DNA of 64,000 nucleotides from Cladobotryum mycophilum. Lineage: Eukaryota > Ascomycota > Sordariomycetes > Hypocreales > Hypocreaceae. This document shows, in pieces, positions 13,120 to 24,570 of the stretch. Below the pieces are notes generated by a model. That model was not told the DNA's origin, did no database searches, and worked only from the letters and a program-made list of their open reading frames with translations. How positions within the stretch are numbered: position 1 is the first letter of the stretch; the number at the start of each line of letters is the position of its first letter. The stretch lies in NCBI GenBank assembly GCA_036429605.1, contig JAVFKD010000002.1, positions 1,240,001 through 1,304,000 on the forward strand. Reading direction: 5' to 3'. The position numbers were made by a program, and so were the translations under genes.

Positions 13120-13190
13120 TCTTCCGTAGTATAGTGGTCAGTATACAAGCTTGTCACGCTTGGGACCCGGGTTCAATTCCCGGCGGGAGA
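13120..13190 (+). tRNA. tRNA-Asp (anticodon GTC)
   Basis: A full cloverleaf can be folded by eye. The 7-bp acceptor stem is TCTTCCG with CGGGAGA (one T-G pair). The 5-bp anticodon stem is CAAGC/GCTTG with the loop TTGTCAC, anticodon GTC. The T stem is CCGGG/CCCGG with the loop TTCAATT. The B box GGGTTCAATTC is canonical and there is no intron. GTC reads the Asp codons GAC and GAT. Confidence 0.95.
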
Positions 13191-13192
13191 GA

Positions 13193-13198
13193 TTTTTT
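13193..13198 (+). terminator. RNA polymerase III terminator of tRNA-Asp
   Basis: A T6 run begins two bases after the tRNA 3' end, with more T-rich sequence after it. This is the usual Pol III stop signal. The rest of the gap to 13490 is the 3' flank of rrp3. Confidence 0.8.
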
Positions 13199-13490
13199 GT
13201 TTCTTTTTGCAACTATCAATCAATTCAATCAATCTTCCCTTTATCTAAATCCTATGTAATGTCCTAGTGAACTGAGCTCGTAATGTTCATTCTTTGCTGC
13301 ACAGTAGTGAATCTGAACCAGTGTGACAAAGATAACTTGAATGTGACCTTTATATAAGTCTAAACAGGTGAATCACTACGTAATCAAGAACACAGTCCAG
13401 AGTATCGTCGTCAAATGACATCGTAAACCATCAACACCTTCAATCAAACGCCTCCCGAGATTAACTTTTGTAGCCCAAATTGTCTCAACT

Positions 13491-14986
13491 TTAACCCTCC
13501 TCCTGGTCCATGTTGTCCCGCCTCCTCTTACCTCCAGCGGCCTTGCCTTTACCATTCTTCTTATCCCGACTCTCGAGAAAGGCCCTCATCTCTGTCCTCG
13601 CATGTCTCTGCGCCTCCTCAACTCTGCGCTGGAAAGCCATGACCTCTTCCTTTTCGGTAGGGTAGGCTTCGAGTTCCTTGCCCAAGGCAGCTTCGATTCG
13701 CTTGTAAATCTCGATATCATACTGAGTCACAAAGCTAATGGCAATACCGGAGTTTCCGGCACGAGCAGTACGACCAACTCTGTGAATATATGTCTTGGAA
13801 TCTTGGGGTAGGTCAAGATTTAGCACGACATCGACCTTAGGAATATCCAAACCACGAGCGGCGACATCAGTGGCTACCAGGATGTCACGAGTACCGCCCT
13901 TGAATTTGTTCAAAGCTCCAAGACGAGCAGACTGAGAAAGCTGGCCATGCAAAGGGATGGCCCCAAATCCAAGAGTTCGAAGAAGGATGGCAATGCGCTG
14001 CGTCTCAAACACTGTCCGAGCGAAGATGATGGTTGACTTTCCTGTAAATTCATTGACGAGGTAGATGAGATAGGTGTCCTTCTTGGTGTGTGGGACGAAC
14101 ATGTAATGCTGAAGCAGAGTTGACACGGTCTGGTACTTGTTGGAGCTGACGCTCACTCGAATGGGATCTCGCAAACTAGCTCTCTGCAAGCTCTCGACCT
14201 TGGAGCTCATGGTTGCTGAGAAAAGGTAGGTTCGGCGCTCACGAGGGACAAATTTGAGGATCTTGTCAATACTGGGACCAAAGTCCATGTCCAACAGACG
14301 ATCAGCTTCATCCATAACCAGGTATTTGAGGCCGCGCAGGGAGAAGCCCTTGGTCTTCTCCAGATGGTCCACCAATCTGCCTGGTGTAGCAACGATGACG
14401 TGAGGCTTCTTTCCCAGCGCAATGGACTGGGGCACCATATCCAAACCACCGACAATAACAGCGCATCGTAGTGATATAAGTGATCCTAACGCTTCGAATG
14501 ATTGGCCGATCTGGGCAGCCAGTTCTCGAGTTGGCGCAAGGACGAGACTGAAGAATGGTTGGGGCTTCTCAAGAAGAGCTTGAAGGATTGGAAGCGCAAA
14601 GGCGGCCGTCTTTCCACTACCAGTTTCTGCAAGACCGATGATGTCTCGATTTTGGAGGGCGACAGGAATAGATTTTTCTTGGATTGGGGTGGGGTATTTG
14701 TAGTTGAGAGCTTCGCAAGCTTCGCAAAGAGCGTCCACAATTCCCTATAACACAATGTTAGGAGGAGACAGTAGGAAAGGGTCTTCAAATATTGACTTAC
14801 GAGATCCTTGAAAGTCTTTTGCACTTCGGGTGCCTCAGCTCCATCTGCTACCGAGGACACATCCAGAGTGACTGATTCTTCTTCTTCGGTTGGCAGATCG
14901 GGAGGAGCCATTGGGGCCTTTTCTTGGGCTGGCTTGGGTTTTCGGGGCGCACTATGCGCAGTTTTTATTCTCTTCACACCACTCAT
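13491..14986 (-). CDS. rrp3: ATP-dependent rRNA helicase RRP3 (DDX47-like)
   Basis: Two exons, 14801-14986 and 13491-14744, with a 56-nt intron; 479 aa. DEAD-box RNA helicase of the Rrp3/DDX47 type, needed in the nucleolus for 18S rRNA maturation. Motifs in order: Q motif (YPTPIQEKSIP), motif I AETGSGKT, Ia APTRELA, motif II DEAD (VMDEADRLLD), motif III FSATM, then the C-terminal RecA lobe with ARGLDIP and motif VI HRVGRTARAG. The tail is basic and ends in KRRRDNMDQEEG. The N-terminal exon is Pro/Lys/Glu-rich and ends in TFKDL, joining to GIVDALCEAC, the standard TFxxLG...L..AC lead-in of this subfamily. It shares a 342-bp promoter with SSF1, another ribosome-assembly gene. Confidence 0.95.
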
Positions 14987-15328
14987 CTTGTATCAAGTTT
15001 AACCGGAGAATAGTAAGAGAGATCTTTCGTCTCGATTGTCTGCGGAGTTGAGTCGATTGCAAACTGGTATCGAGAAAAGAGTCCATCAAGAGATAGATCC
15101 AAGCCAAGCAAAGCCTCCAAAAGTTTTTAGTGGGTCTTCTTATCGCACGTGCAGCTTTGCCTGTCTTGGCTAGTCTTATCGATAAGTCCCCGCCAAACTT
15201 TTTTTCTTGCAATCAGAGTTCTATCATTGCGCCGACCCATTGCTGAGCTTCATTCGCCAGCTTTTTCTCCTTCTTCCATACTGTTTAACTGTTTTTGCGA
15301 TTATTGAATCAGATCAAACCAATTAGCC
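14987..15328. promoter_or_regulatory. Divergent promoter of rrp3 and ssf1
   Basis: 342 bp between two start codons on opposite strands. It contains the palindrome GCACGTGC (15145-15152), with an E-box core CACGTG, and a perfect 12-bp palindrome CTTATCGATAAG (15175-15186). Both may be factor sites; which proteins bind is not known from sequence. Co-expression of the two ribosome-biogenesis genes is inferred. Confidence 0.55.
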
Positions 15329-16749
15329 ATGGCGAAACGACGAGTAAAGAAGAGAACCCATATGGGGGCGAGCAACCCTCAGCCAGCATCTGCCGGTCAT
15401 GCATCTGCACGAGATCCCAAGAGCATGGTTATTCGAATTGGAGCTGGTGAAGTCGGCTCAAGCATCAGTCAACTTGCGACAGACGTTCGAAAGGTCATGG
15501 AGCCCGGGACAGCCACTAGATTAAAGGAGAGGCGAGGAAACCGATTGAGGGATTACGTTGTCATGTGCGGTCCTCTCGGAGTAACCCACCTTATGCTCTT
15601 TTCTCGTTCCGAGACTGGCAACACAAACCTCAGAGTCGCCGCAGCTCCTCGAGGACCGACATTGAACTTTCGAGTTGAAAAGTATTCCCTGTGCAAAGAT
15701 GTACAAAGAATCCAGAGACATCCCAAGGGAGTTGGCAAGGAGTTTCTCACTCCTCCTTTGGTAAGCATATACTCTTTTCCACACTCCAATGCTGGCTGCA
15801 CCGCTAACGAGAGGCAGCTGATTATGAACAACTTCTCCAGTCCCGATTCCAATTCCAAGTCCAAAGTTCCCAAACACCTTGAGTCATTAGCTACAACAGT
15901 TTTCCAGTCACTATTCCCCCCATCAACCCCCAGACAACCCCTCTCAAGTCGACAAGGAGAGTACTATTGTTGAATCGCGAAAAGTCGGAGGAAGATGACG
16001 GTACTTTTATTGTTAACTTCAGGCACTACGCCATCACAACAAGGTCAACAGGAGTTTCAAAGCAAGTTCGCCGAATCAATGCGGCGGAGCAGTTCATGAG
16101 CACCAAGTCAAGTCGTCGCAGTCACGTGCCGAACCTGGGAAAGCTTGAGGATATTGCCGACTACATGATTGGAGGTGAGGGCGGCGATGGATACGTTTCT
16201 GATGTGACGAGCGGTAGCGAGGTGGAGACTGATGCCGAGGTTGAAGTCCTTGGCATTGCTCCACGAAAAGTTCTCTCCGCAAAGGCTCGAGCTGCTGCCG
16301 CCCAAAATGGCACCGAGGAAGCTGAGGATGAGGAAAATGTCGAGCGCCGCGCCGTGAAACTTGTTGAGCTCGGCCCTCGCATGAGGCTCCGTCTGACCAA
16401 GGTCGAGGAGGGGCTATGCTCAGGCAAGATTATGTGGCACGAATATGTCCACAAGTCACCGGAGGAAATTAAGGAGTTGGAGAAGCGATGGGAGAAGAGG
16501 AGGCAAGAGAAGGAGGCTCGACGCAAGGAGCAAAAGGCCAATGTGGAGAAGAAGAAGGCTGCAAAGGCCGCAAATAAGGGTAACAAGGGCGATGAAGGGT
16601 CAGATGATGAGGACGAATACTACAGCGACATGGATGTGGATGAGTTTGACAGTGAGGGGTTGGCCGGCGACGCCGAGTTCCAAGTGAATGAGAAGAAGGA
16701 GGCCCAGGGTAAATGGGAAGATATGGAAGAGGAGATTGGCAATGGTTGA
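15329..16749 (+). CDS. ssf1: Ribosome biogenesis Brix-domain protein SSF1/Peter Pan; read needs one base
   Basis: Exon 15329-15760, intron 15761-15817 (57 nt), exon 15818-16749. SSF1/PPAN is a nucleolar Brix-domain factor for 60S (27S pre-rRNA) assembly; it is essential as the SSF1/SSF2 pair in yeast. The N-terminus is MAKRRVKKRTH; the Brix core has YVVMCGPLGVTHLMLFS and RHYAITTRSTGVSK; the C-terminus is Lys/Glu-rich. After a C6 run at 15916-15921 the raw frame hits a stop at 15971-15973. One more C gives SLFPPINPQTTPLKS and a continuous 454-aa protein, matching the family. In an essential gene this is far more likely a base-calling error than a mutation. No GT-AG intron repairs the frame. 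Confidence 0.88.
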
Positions 16750-17501
16750 TTGTTGAGGGGTTCATGTCAGCGTATACTAATGCATTTGAAGAAGGGGCAT
16801 CTACCGTATAATTGATCTATACCGTTACTAGAAATGGCTCTCGTGACCTTGACAAGATGTTCTGGTCATGGTAAGATATTAGTTTCTGCACAGCCTCAGA
16901 GGAAATTGCGTTTGACAATTTTTTTCACCCGAGTCCCAAAATGTGCATCAAGTTCCTCACCATTGTACTTGTAGTTGCAGCTCTTGAACTGTATTTTCGT
17001 GATGAGTGTAGGGTTATTGGTAATACCCTTCAATGTTTACATCTAGAGATGTCTTACAAACATGTGAAAGGGTTTGTAAGACGACCTACACTCGGAATTC
17101 TGACTTTGATTAGAGATTCCTATCTGATGGGAAAATCCATGATTGGGAGATTTAAAGTGATAACCCTATTAGGCCTCCATTTAATGATCAAGAGCATCAC
17201 TACGAATCACGGTTGAGCCGAAGGGCCCAGTCTCGATTTGCTTTCACGATTACCCCGCCTGAGTAGAGCATGGATCTGCCGTAGTTGCCCAAAATGGTAC
17301 TTGCCAGTTTGATTGGGACGGGACGGGTAGCAAGCCAGCCACCCTGTACTTTGTAGACGTATAAAGAGGAAGGGCGTGAATACCAACTTCCTCTAAGTGC
17401 ACACATGAGCACTAGAAAGCTTCATCCTACAATACATTCGGCAGATTCAGCTTCATATTTTTTTAGGATTCTTTGATTGAAACCTACCGTCTTTACACAT
17501 C
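16750..17501. other. Intergenic, ssf1 3' flank and phosphatase promoter
   Basis: About 750 bp without a convincing gene. A 91-codon open frame at 16941-17216 shows no domain or coding bias. A T-rich leader precedes the start at 17502. Confidence 0.55.
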
Positions 17502-19049
17502 ATGTTTCGTCAGGCTGCTGTAGTCACCCGGTTGGCCAGTAACAGACGTCTCGTCCAAGCTGGCTCACGGCGATGGAACTCATCTAATGCGTCGGGCACC
17601 TCAACACCATCTTCAAAGCTACCATGGGCGATTGGTGCGGTCGCAGTCACCGGAGGTGGCATTTATTTTGCAAGTGGATCTACAAAAACTACAGCCGTCG
17701 GCAGCAAGTTGGGCCAAGGGACTCAAGTCCCTACTATCCAGCAGCCTACATCAGAGGCTGAAATATCCGTTACCTCGCCGGTCAAAGTTGTCAGTCTCAA
17801 AGAGGCAAACGAGAGGCTACGAGAACAAGCCAATACTTTCGTTTTTGATAGCAAAGATGGAAGTAAGGGGCGTGTTGATCTTGTGCGCTTCAATAGCAAC
17901 ATGCCCGTCGAGGATGAGTGGGCTCTGAGCGTTGGCAAAGGCATCGGAGGTGCCACTACGCTATTTGCCGGAGTTTACGATGGGCATGCGTGAGTTTACC
18001 TTGAAACCAAATTCGTCAAGCTTGGAGAGGCATGTACTGACAATGTGATTAGTGGATGGGCTACCTCTGCCGTTCTCAGACAGGCGCTGATCCCCTATGT
18101 ATCAACAAGTCTTGTCAAGCTTGACCAGTCTAGCTCAGGAGACCTCGTAGATACGGCCATCAAGAATGCATTTGTCCGCCTGGACGACCGCATCACGGCC
18201 AATGCTAAGGAAGCAGCTGCATCTAGCACTGAACAGGGCTCTGCAGATGTCATCTCCGCCATTGCTCCCGCTATCGCTGGTTCTTGTGCCCTACTCACCA
18301 TGTACGACGTGAAATCTTCCACCTTGCGCACTGCCGTCACAGGTGATTCCCGTGCCGTTCTTGGTTCTTGGTCGCCTGAGACGGGCAATTTCTCTGCAGA
18401 TCCAGTGAGCAAAGATCAGACTGGATTCAACCAGGATGAGGTGGATAAGCTTGACAAAGCCCACCCGGGTGAAAAGGACGTTATTCTTGACCCAAAATCT
18501 GGACGTTTGATGGGTTTCGCTATTACTCGGGCCTTTGGCGATCACCGGCTGAAATGGACCGCCGACTCCATCAAGGAATTACAGAGTAATTTCTTCGGAT
18601 TCGGCACCTTGAAGCAGGAATCCAAAACACCACCATACATGATCGCTACCCCTGAAGTGACTACGCGACAAGTCAAGTCGGAAGACTTTGTTATTCTTGG
18701 CTCTGACGGCTTGTGGGATTGCATTTCCAGTGACGATGCTGTCGCTTGTGTGTCACGTTGGCTGGCAGCCAAGCGAGCTGGCAAACCCGAGGCAGTGACG
18801 GAAGCTTCAACAACATTGAAGGTTGGTGACCATGGCTGGCCTGAGTGGAAGGCGACGCCAGAGTACTTTGCCATTGAGGATCTTGACAGTGCGGCTATTT
18901 GTCTGGTCAAGAATGCCTTTGGAGGCAATCGACGGGGACTGTTTTGTGGCGTCATGTCATTGGCCAGCCCGATGAGTCGATATGTGAGGGATGATATTAC
19001 GGTACAGGTGATTTTCTTCAAGGACCCGTATACTGCTGAAAGAAAGTGA
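17502..19049 (+). CDS. Mitochondrial PP2C phosphatase (Ptc5 / pyruvate dehydrogenase phosphatase-like)
   Basis: Two exons, 17502-17989 and 18053-19049, with a 63-nt intron; 494 aa. A metal-dependent Ser/Thr phosphatase (PPM/PP2C). The N-terminus is a mitochondrial presequence (MFRQAAVVTRLASNRRL, Arg-rich, amphipathic) followed by a single hydrophobic segment near residues 40-60 (LPWAIGAVAVTGGGIYFA), so it is probably anchored in the inner membrane. PP2C motifs: GVYDGHAGWAT across the splice, GDSRAVLG, ITRAFGDH, LGSDGLWDC and, near the end, RDDITVQVIFF. The family includes yeast Ptc5, which activates the pyruvate dehydrogenase complex by dephosphorylating E1 alpha. The substrate here is inferred from family and targeting. 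Confidence 0.9.
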
Positions 19050-19347
19050 TGGGAATATTTTGATTTTGCAATTCTACGATATTACAAGCTCAGTATTTGA
19101 TTCACGCTTCGATATACCTGAGGCAGACGCTAGGGTAAAGCAACAAATGGAACCATTGGCGAGCAAATTATCTGTCTTATTCCTGACCCAACACGCACAT
19201 CACATTGGTTTCCAATTTTAGTCTAGATACAATACGAAAACACCCCCGCGTACAAGCAATCTCTACCCGGTTACCATCTGCCTCAAAGCAACCATCTCAC
19301 CGCTTAAACATATCGGTATTATTAAGCTAGATAATTATCCTTTCCAC

Positions 19348-20870
19348 ATGTTTGCAACTCGGCGTTGCAATAAGCTATGGCCCATAATGTCCCTGTATCA
19401 GACACCATGGCCTTCTTCTCCAGCACCTGCACCGTTGATCGACCCTGCACAGCTTGTCGAAGAAGAGAAAACCCCATATTATGACCCTGTCCGCTTTTAT
19501 CCCGCCCAACTCGGTCAAATTGTCAACGAGCGCTATCAAATTGCGACCAAGCTGGGCTATGGCTCTAGCTCGACTGTCTGGCTGGCCAGAGACCTCAACC
19601 GGTCTGTCCCGCCATACTTCCATGCAGTTGGATTATGCTAACACAACTCTCAGTTGGCGATGGTCTGGGGAGCGATATGTTGCGGTTAAGATCAATGCGA
19701 GCAGTCACCATTCGCGTAAGGATGCTGCCGAAGCTGAGCATGAAATCATGAACCACATCACTCAGAAGAACCCGCAGCACAAGGGCTAGCATTTTGTGAG
19801 AAGACTCGATGATGCGTTCATCCTCGATGATGGGGAAAAGAAACACCGATGTTTCGTTTTTGAGCCCTTGCGCGAGCCTTTGTGGATTTATCGTGGGAGA
19901 TTTGTTGGTGGAGTGATACCGCCTGAATCCTCAAGATTCTGCTTCAGATGACACTGCATAGTCTCGATTATCTCCACTCGGAGTGTGAGATAATACATAC
20001 CGGTAAGATATTGTGCTGCATTGTCGGCTTTACTTACGATAGCAAACATGTTGACTGACTGTTGCACACAGATTTGAAGCCGGATAATATCATGGTGAGA
20101 CTGGAGAACCGTGCGATTCTTGAGCGGGATATTCAGGACGAGTATGAGCACCCGCTTCCGCAGAAACATGTGGATGGTCGAGTGATTTATCTATCGCGGA
20201 ACAATTATGGGCGAATATCCACATCGACCGGAGTCGTTCAAATCACAGACTTTGGCCTGTCAGTCTGGGGAAACAAAGAGAACCACGGCTGCATCCAAGC
20301 GGATATCTATCGTGCTCCCGAGGTCACAGTTGATGCTGGATACTCGTACGGTACGGACATTTAGAGCCTCGGTGTAATGGTATGATATCCTTTTTATGAT
20401 GTGCGGCTATGGACTAGCTAATGACTGTTTTCTAGCTCTGGGATCTGCTCGAAGGTAAGGGGCTCTTTGAAGCATAGGTAAGATCTGAGGACACCGATGA
20501 CTATGATGAAGCTCTTCATCTAGCTCAAATCACTGCGCTTTTGGGTTCACCACCAAAGGGTCTTTTAGTAAAAGGCAGAAGGACATTCATATTTTATCAC
20601 CCTGATGGTATGTAAACTCACACGGCCAAAAAACCCCTCGCACAACAGTATTGACACGTAGAATCAGGGACTTTCAAAACACCCACCACACCCGTTCCAC
20701 AAACTTTTACCTTTGCAAACTCCCTGAGCAACTTTGAAACAGAACAGGATAAACAGCTGTTTACCAATTTTGTCAGGCGGATGTTGAAATGGGCACCGGA
20801 AGAGCGGAGCACAGCAAGGGAACTGCTCAGTGATCCATGGCTACGGCTTGCTAAGCCCTCAGATGGATGA
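19348..20870 (+). pseudogene. Decayed SRPK-like protein kinase gene
   Basis: Kinase signatures remain along the whole stretch. They are the glycine loop LGYGSSSTVWLARDL, VAVKI, the catalytic loop HTDLKPDNIM, the activation segment ITDFGLSVWG, then YRAPE and an end block (RRMLKWAPEERSTARELL...). Intron-like joins fit at about 19601-19654, 19999-20071 and 20381-20436. But the frame is broken by TAG at about 19786 (expected KGWHFVR), by TAG at about 20362 (expected TDIWSLG) and by TAG at about 20475. A one-base loss sits near 19925 (PPE/ILKILLQ). Both Trp losses are TGG to TAG, a change RIP or deamination can cause. No homopolymer error explains the stops, unlike other genes here. The family is the SRPK-like kinases expanded in fungi. 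Confidence 0.75.
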
Positions 20871-21010
20871 AACCTTGTTGTTTTATCTTTAATGAGATGC
20901 TATTCTTTTCAATTGGGAAAGCAAAGAAAGTTTTGTTTTTTTTTGTTCTATTATTTATTCATGAAGCAGTATGTGCAATGTTGTACAAAATTATTCATGT
21001 TATAACCCCC

Positions 21011-22142
21011 TTACGCGGGATACGCAGGGAAATCCCAAGATACGCTCTTCTTCAACAACTGGTACTCCAGACCCTTTGCTCCACCATTCATGTACAAGAA
21101 CTTGGTGAACGGGACGGTAGCGGTGTATTTGAACGTAGTATTCGCCGGGACGAAGGCAACGTCGCCGGGTAGCAGGTAGGCCTTCTTGTAGCCGTGCAGT
21201 TCCAGCACGAGCTGGCCGTCCTCCATCTGCAGGGCGAAGTGGTGCGGCAGCGTGGCCACCGAGGCGGTCTCGTTGTCCAGCTTCTCCGACATGATGATGG
21301 TGCCGAGGGTGAAGTTACCGTGGGTGGCCTGCGTGGGGGTCATCAGCGGCTGGATCACCTTGTACCCGTTCTCGCTGTTGAGGAACTTGGGGCCGTAGTC
21401 CCTGGCGACAAAGTACGGCTCCGTGTCGCTGTCCGGCAGCGTGTTGTTCCCGTTATGCCAGGGCGTGTCCGGGTCGCCGGCCGTGCCGTTGACAAAGTCC
21501 CGCCGGGGAACGTAGTCGACGGCGTCGATGGCGTACAGGTCCAGGGTGGCGAAGCGCTCGGCCTCGCCTGGCTTCAGGGGACCAAAGGGCGCGGGGTCGC
21601 TCCAGACGAGCTGGTACGGCGAGCCATGGGGGAGTCGAAGTCACCCCCGCTGTACACCTCAAACAGGTGCTCGAAGCCGCCGGGATGGAAGATGTGGCTC
21701 AGCTGGCTGTCCGGGTCAGTGGGCTGGAAGGTGTGAATCGTCCCGGGGGGATGCTGCCGTAGTCGCCGGCCGTGGCGACTCTGGCCTTGTCGACCGCGCC
21801 GGTGACGTTCTTCTTGGCCCAGAGCTCGGAGCGGCCGCGCGCACTGTAGAAGTGCTCGTGGGTAATCTGGTGCGTATGCGGTCGCGCGGGCGTCCAGGTC
21901 GTGACCCGGCCGTTGTGCTGGACCAGGGAGAAGGCCCCGTCGGAGGAGTTGGCCGTGATGGAGAAGCGGATGATTTGGCCCGAGGAGGTGAGCTTGACGG
22001 CCTTGCCCTTGTACTTGGGGAGGACGTAGGGGCGGACAAAGTTGGGGGCCTCCTTGACGATGAGGCTGGAGGTGTTTGTGTCTGAGGCAGCCGAGACGGA
22101 GGCGGCGAGGGACAGAGCCCAGCCAAGAGCGGAAGCCTTCAT
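21011..22142 (-). CDS. Secreted quercetin 2,3-dioxygenase (cupin); read needs two bases
   Basis: Single exon, 377 aa after two corrections. A secretion signal (MKASALGWALSLAASVSA) is followed by a bicupin. The copper site of the first cupin is visible as HTHQITHEHFY plus the His in PPGTIHTFQ. Copper quercetinases open the flavonol ring of quercetin and release CO, a known fungal route for degrading plant flavonols. The raw frame breaks at a run of six C on the coding strand (21745-21750) and at a run of five C (21628-21632). Adding one C at each gives DYGSIPPGTIHTFQ and DFDSPHGSPYQL, and an open frame to the TAA at 21011. The length (1132 plus 2) is then divisible by three. The gene is probably intact and the breaks assembly errors. 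Confidence 0.84.
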
Positions 22143-22883
22143 ATTGAGAGAGAGGGAGAGAGAAGACAGTAGAAAGCTACTTGGAGAAGATGAATGGCTT
22201 AATCTGAAGTTCTTCACAACATGAGGATTCAGGAGCTCAACCGGCACTTAAGAATGCAAAACCAAACTCCGATGGGATAGTCAAAAAACCCATCCATCCC
22301 ACTTGTCTAACCTCTAAAGAAGAAGAAGACATTTTTGCTGCGTGAAATTTGCCATGGGCAGAAAAGAACTCTCTTTCAGAAGGAGGGAAGAAAAAAAAAG
22401 GACAAAGAGTAAGACATGATGTGCATCCATGTTTCTAAGCATGGTCTAGGCCTAGGGTTCCATCCGGTGGGATGGGTGAAGGACAAAAACGTGCATAGCG
22501 GCAAAGGGAAGAGAGCAAGCTTAAATATTAAAGCACCAATGAGATATCCTCGTTGTCAAATCTGGTATTGAAAAGCCCCCCGCGCGCGCCCTTGAAGAAG
22601 CGAGGCTTCATGATCCGACCAACGAGAATTCTGTGTTGAACATGCTAACTCACCCTCCCCCTGGCTCACAGTCCTAGATGGGCTAGATTGAACGGTTCAG
22701 AATACTGCTTTTGGCTTGACTTTGCTGGCTCTTGTCAGGAAATAAATCCTTCGGTGAGACCAACAGATCAGATTTAATCTTGTCATTATCAGGGTTTCAT
22801 TTTTCATCATTTACATGAATCATAGCGCGACCATCATCCCACCTCGCTCCCGACCGAGCATCACACACCGTGATTCATCATCA
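22143..22883. other. Intergenic, quercetinase promoter
   Basis: About 740 bp containing the CT-rich leader of the quercetinase (just upstream of 22142 on its strand) and the 3' flank of the next gene. No coding frame of quality is seen. Confidence 0.55.
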
Positions 22884-23845
22884 TCAGAGCGAGTTCACAG
22901 GCGCGACTGGCCTTCCGGTTTTGAACAGGGCCTTGACGTTCTCGAGGCATTCCCTCTCGGCCCTCTTGATGGCTTCTTCTGTCCAGCCGCCCACGTGCGG
23001 TTGGATGACCACCTTGTCGCTCTTCTTGAAGTAGTCGTTGATGTCGGGCTCGTTATTGAAGACGTCTAGTCCTGCCCTGGTGATTTTACCGCTTTCTAGG
23101 GCGGCGATGAGGGCTTCCTCGTTGACGACGGGGCCGCGCGACGTGTTGATGAGGAATGCCCCGTCCCGCATGGCCGCAAACTCGTCAGAGGAAATGAGAT
23201 TGGTCGTCTCGGCCGTGAGGGGACAGTTGATCGACACGACATCCGACTGAGAAAGTAGATCGTGCAGCGAATCGCAGTACGTCGCATTGCTGCACTGGGC
23301 TTCCGCCTCGTTGCTCAGCCGCCTCCGGTTATGATACTTGACTCGCATGTTGAAAACGGAAGCCTTCCTCGCCAGATACCGCCCGATGCTGCCCATGCCG
23401 ACGACGCCGAGCGTCATTCCCGTAGGATCCCTGGTCGGAACTATGGTGTCGTACCACTCCCCCTGCGGGCAAGCTTCTCGGCGACGTAGGTGTTGCGCAC
23501 CACGGCCAGGATGAGGAAGAGAGCCATGTCGGCAGTGGCCTCCGCGACGGCGTCGACCGTGTTGCAGAACCACATGTTTTGGCTGGTCACCCAGGAAACG
23601 TCGTACTCATTGTAGCCCGCCCAGGCAGAGCAGAGGATGCGACAGTGAGGAACAAGCGACCCTAGCAACTCTTCGTCAAGAGGCGCATAAGGAGCGTAGT
23701 CGGCAGTGATGATGAGCGCGTCCACAGGGCTCTTGTTAGCGATAATTAGTGGCAGCTTTTCCTTTAGTTCTGTACGGTCTTTTGCATTGAGGAACTATGT
23801 TGCCCGTCTATTAGCTGTTGAAATCACCATATTATACGTACCTAG

Positions 23846-23891
<46 letters not shown>

Positions 23892-24005
23892 CACCTCAAG
23901 CTCGAATTCATTACGAAAGTCATTGAGGTAATCGTCGCCAAGGTATTCGACCCCTCCAAGAACTACGACATGTGGCTTCTTGGTATTTCCACCAGACATG
24001 GTCAT
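22884..24005 (-). CDS. D-isomer-specific 2-hydroxyacid dehydrogenase; read needs one base
   Basis: Exon 1 23895-24005 (ATG at 24005; 23999 is also possible), intron 23795-23894 (100 nt), exon 2 22884-23794. After adding one base the protein is 340 aa. NAD-dependent reduction of 2-oxoacids to D-2-hydroxyacids, or similar (glyoxylate/hydroxypyruvate reductase type). Motifs: dinucleotide fold LGVVGMGSIGRYLARK, substrate region NCPLTAETTNLI, catalytic Arg in NTSRGPVVNEEAL, the Glu and the final His in PHVGGWTEEA. The raw frame breaks at a C5 run, 23459-23463 (G5 on the coding strand); with G6 it reads VAEKLARRGEWYDTIVP. The intron carries a (GA)17 microsatellite beside its donor. The exact substrate is not decidable. 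Confidence 0.85.
23855..23888. repeat. (GA)17 microsatellite inside an intron
   Basis: 34 bp of perfect AG repeats, preceded by AGAT units. It lies in the dehydrogenase intron, starting a few bases past the donor (GAG/GTGCTC on the minus strand), where length changes could affect splicing. Confidence 0.95.
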
Positions 24006-24570
24006 GTTGCATACCTCGAGGCTGCTACGCTTAAGCCCGCACGGTTGAGTAATAAATGTCATATTTTGGGTTCTTGTCTGCGACTCGAATATTGGAGATT
24101 TGTGAATGGTGCCAGGTATGATAATAGTCATTGAACCATGCAAGCCATGGATTTCTCCACTTACCTAATTATGTATAGAACTACATCTACCTTAAGGGTT
24201 AGACTAATAACTGCTGCCTAGTTAGTTGTTCTCTAGGGCCGAAGCAGGGGGAACTAGATAAAGCCTGCTCAGCTTTCGACACAAAGAGATTGGCATGTCG
24301 TGAATAGCTCCAAGATAATGGTAAAGTCAAGTATCACAATAAAGGGATCGCATATTTATGAAAATATAATGCTTTTGCATTCATCCTAAATACAAAGTCT
24401 GAACAGCTATGTACAAGTAGTGTCAAACACCATGCATATATACCAATGATCATCCATCATTGCGCCAGGCGCGCACTCGTTTTTCGTAAACATTCATGTT
24501 TGCAAGGTTAGCAGCAAAAGGCCATAACAGCTTCTGCATCTCCCCCTCGAATATCCCTTCCACAGGCCAT
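24006..24570. other. Intergenic, dehydrogenase promoter and protease 3' flank
   Basis: About 565 bp, AT-rich towards the protease end. The protease gene antisense frames end near here. Nothing else is seen. Confidence 0.55.

Noticed and set aside
16941..17216. 91-codon frame between ssf1 and the phosphatase
   Set aside because: No domain, AT-rich, no splice joins.
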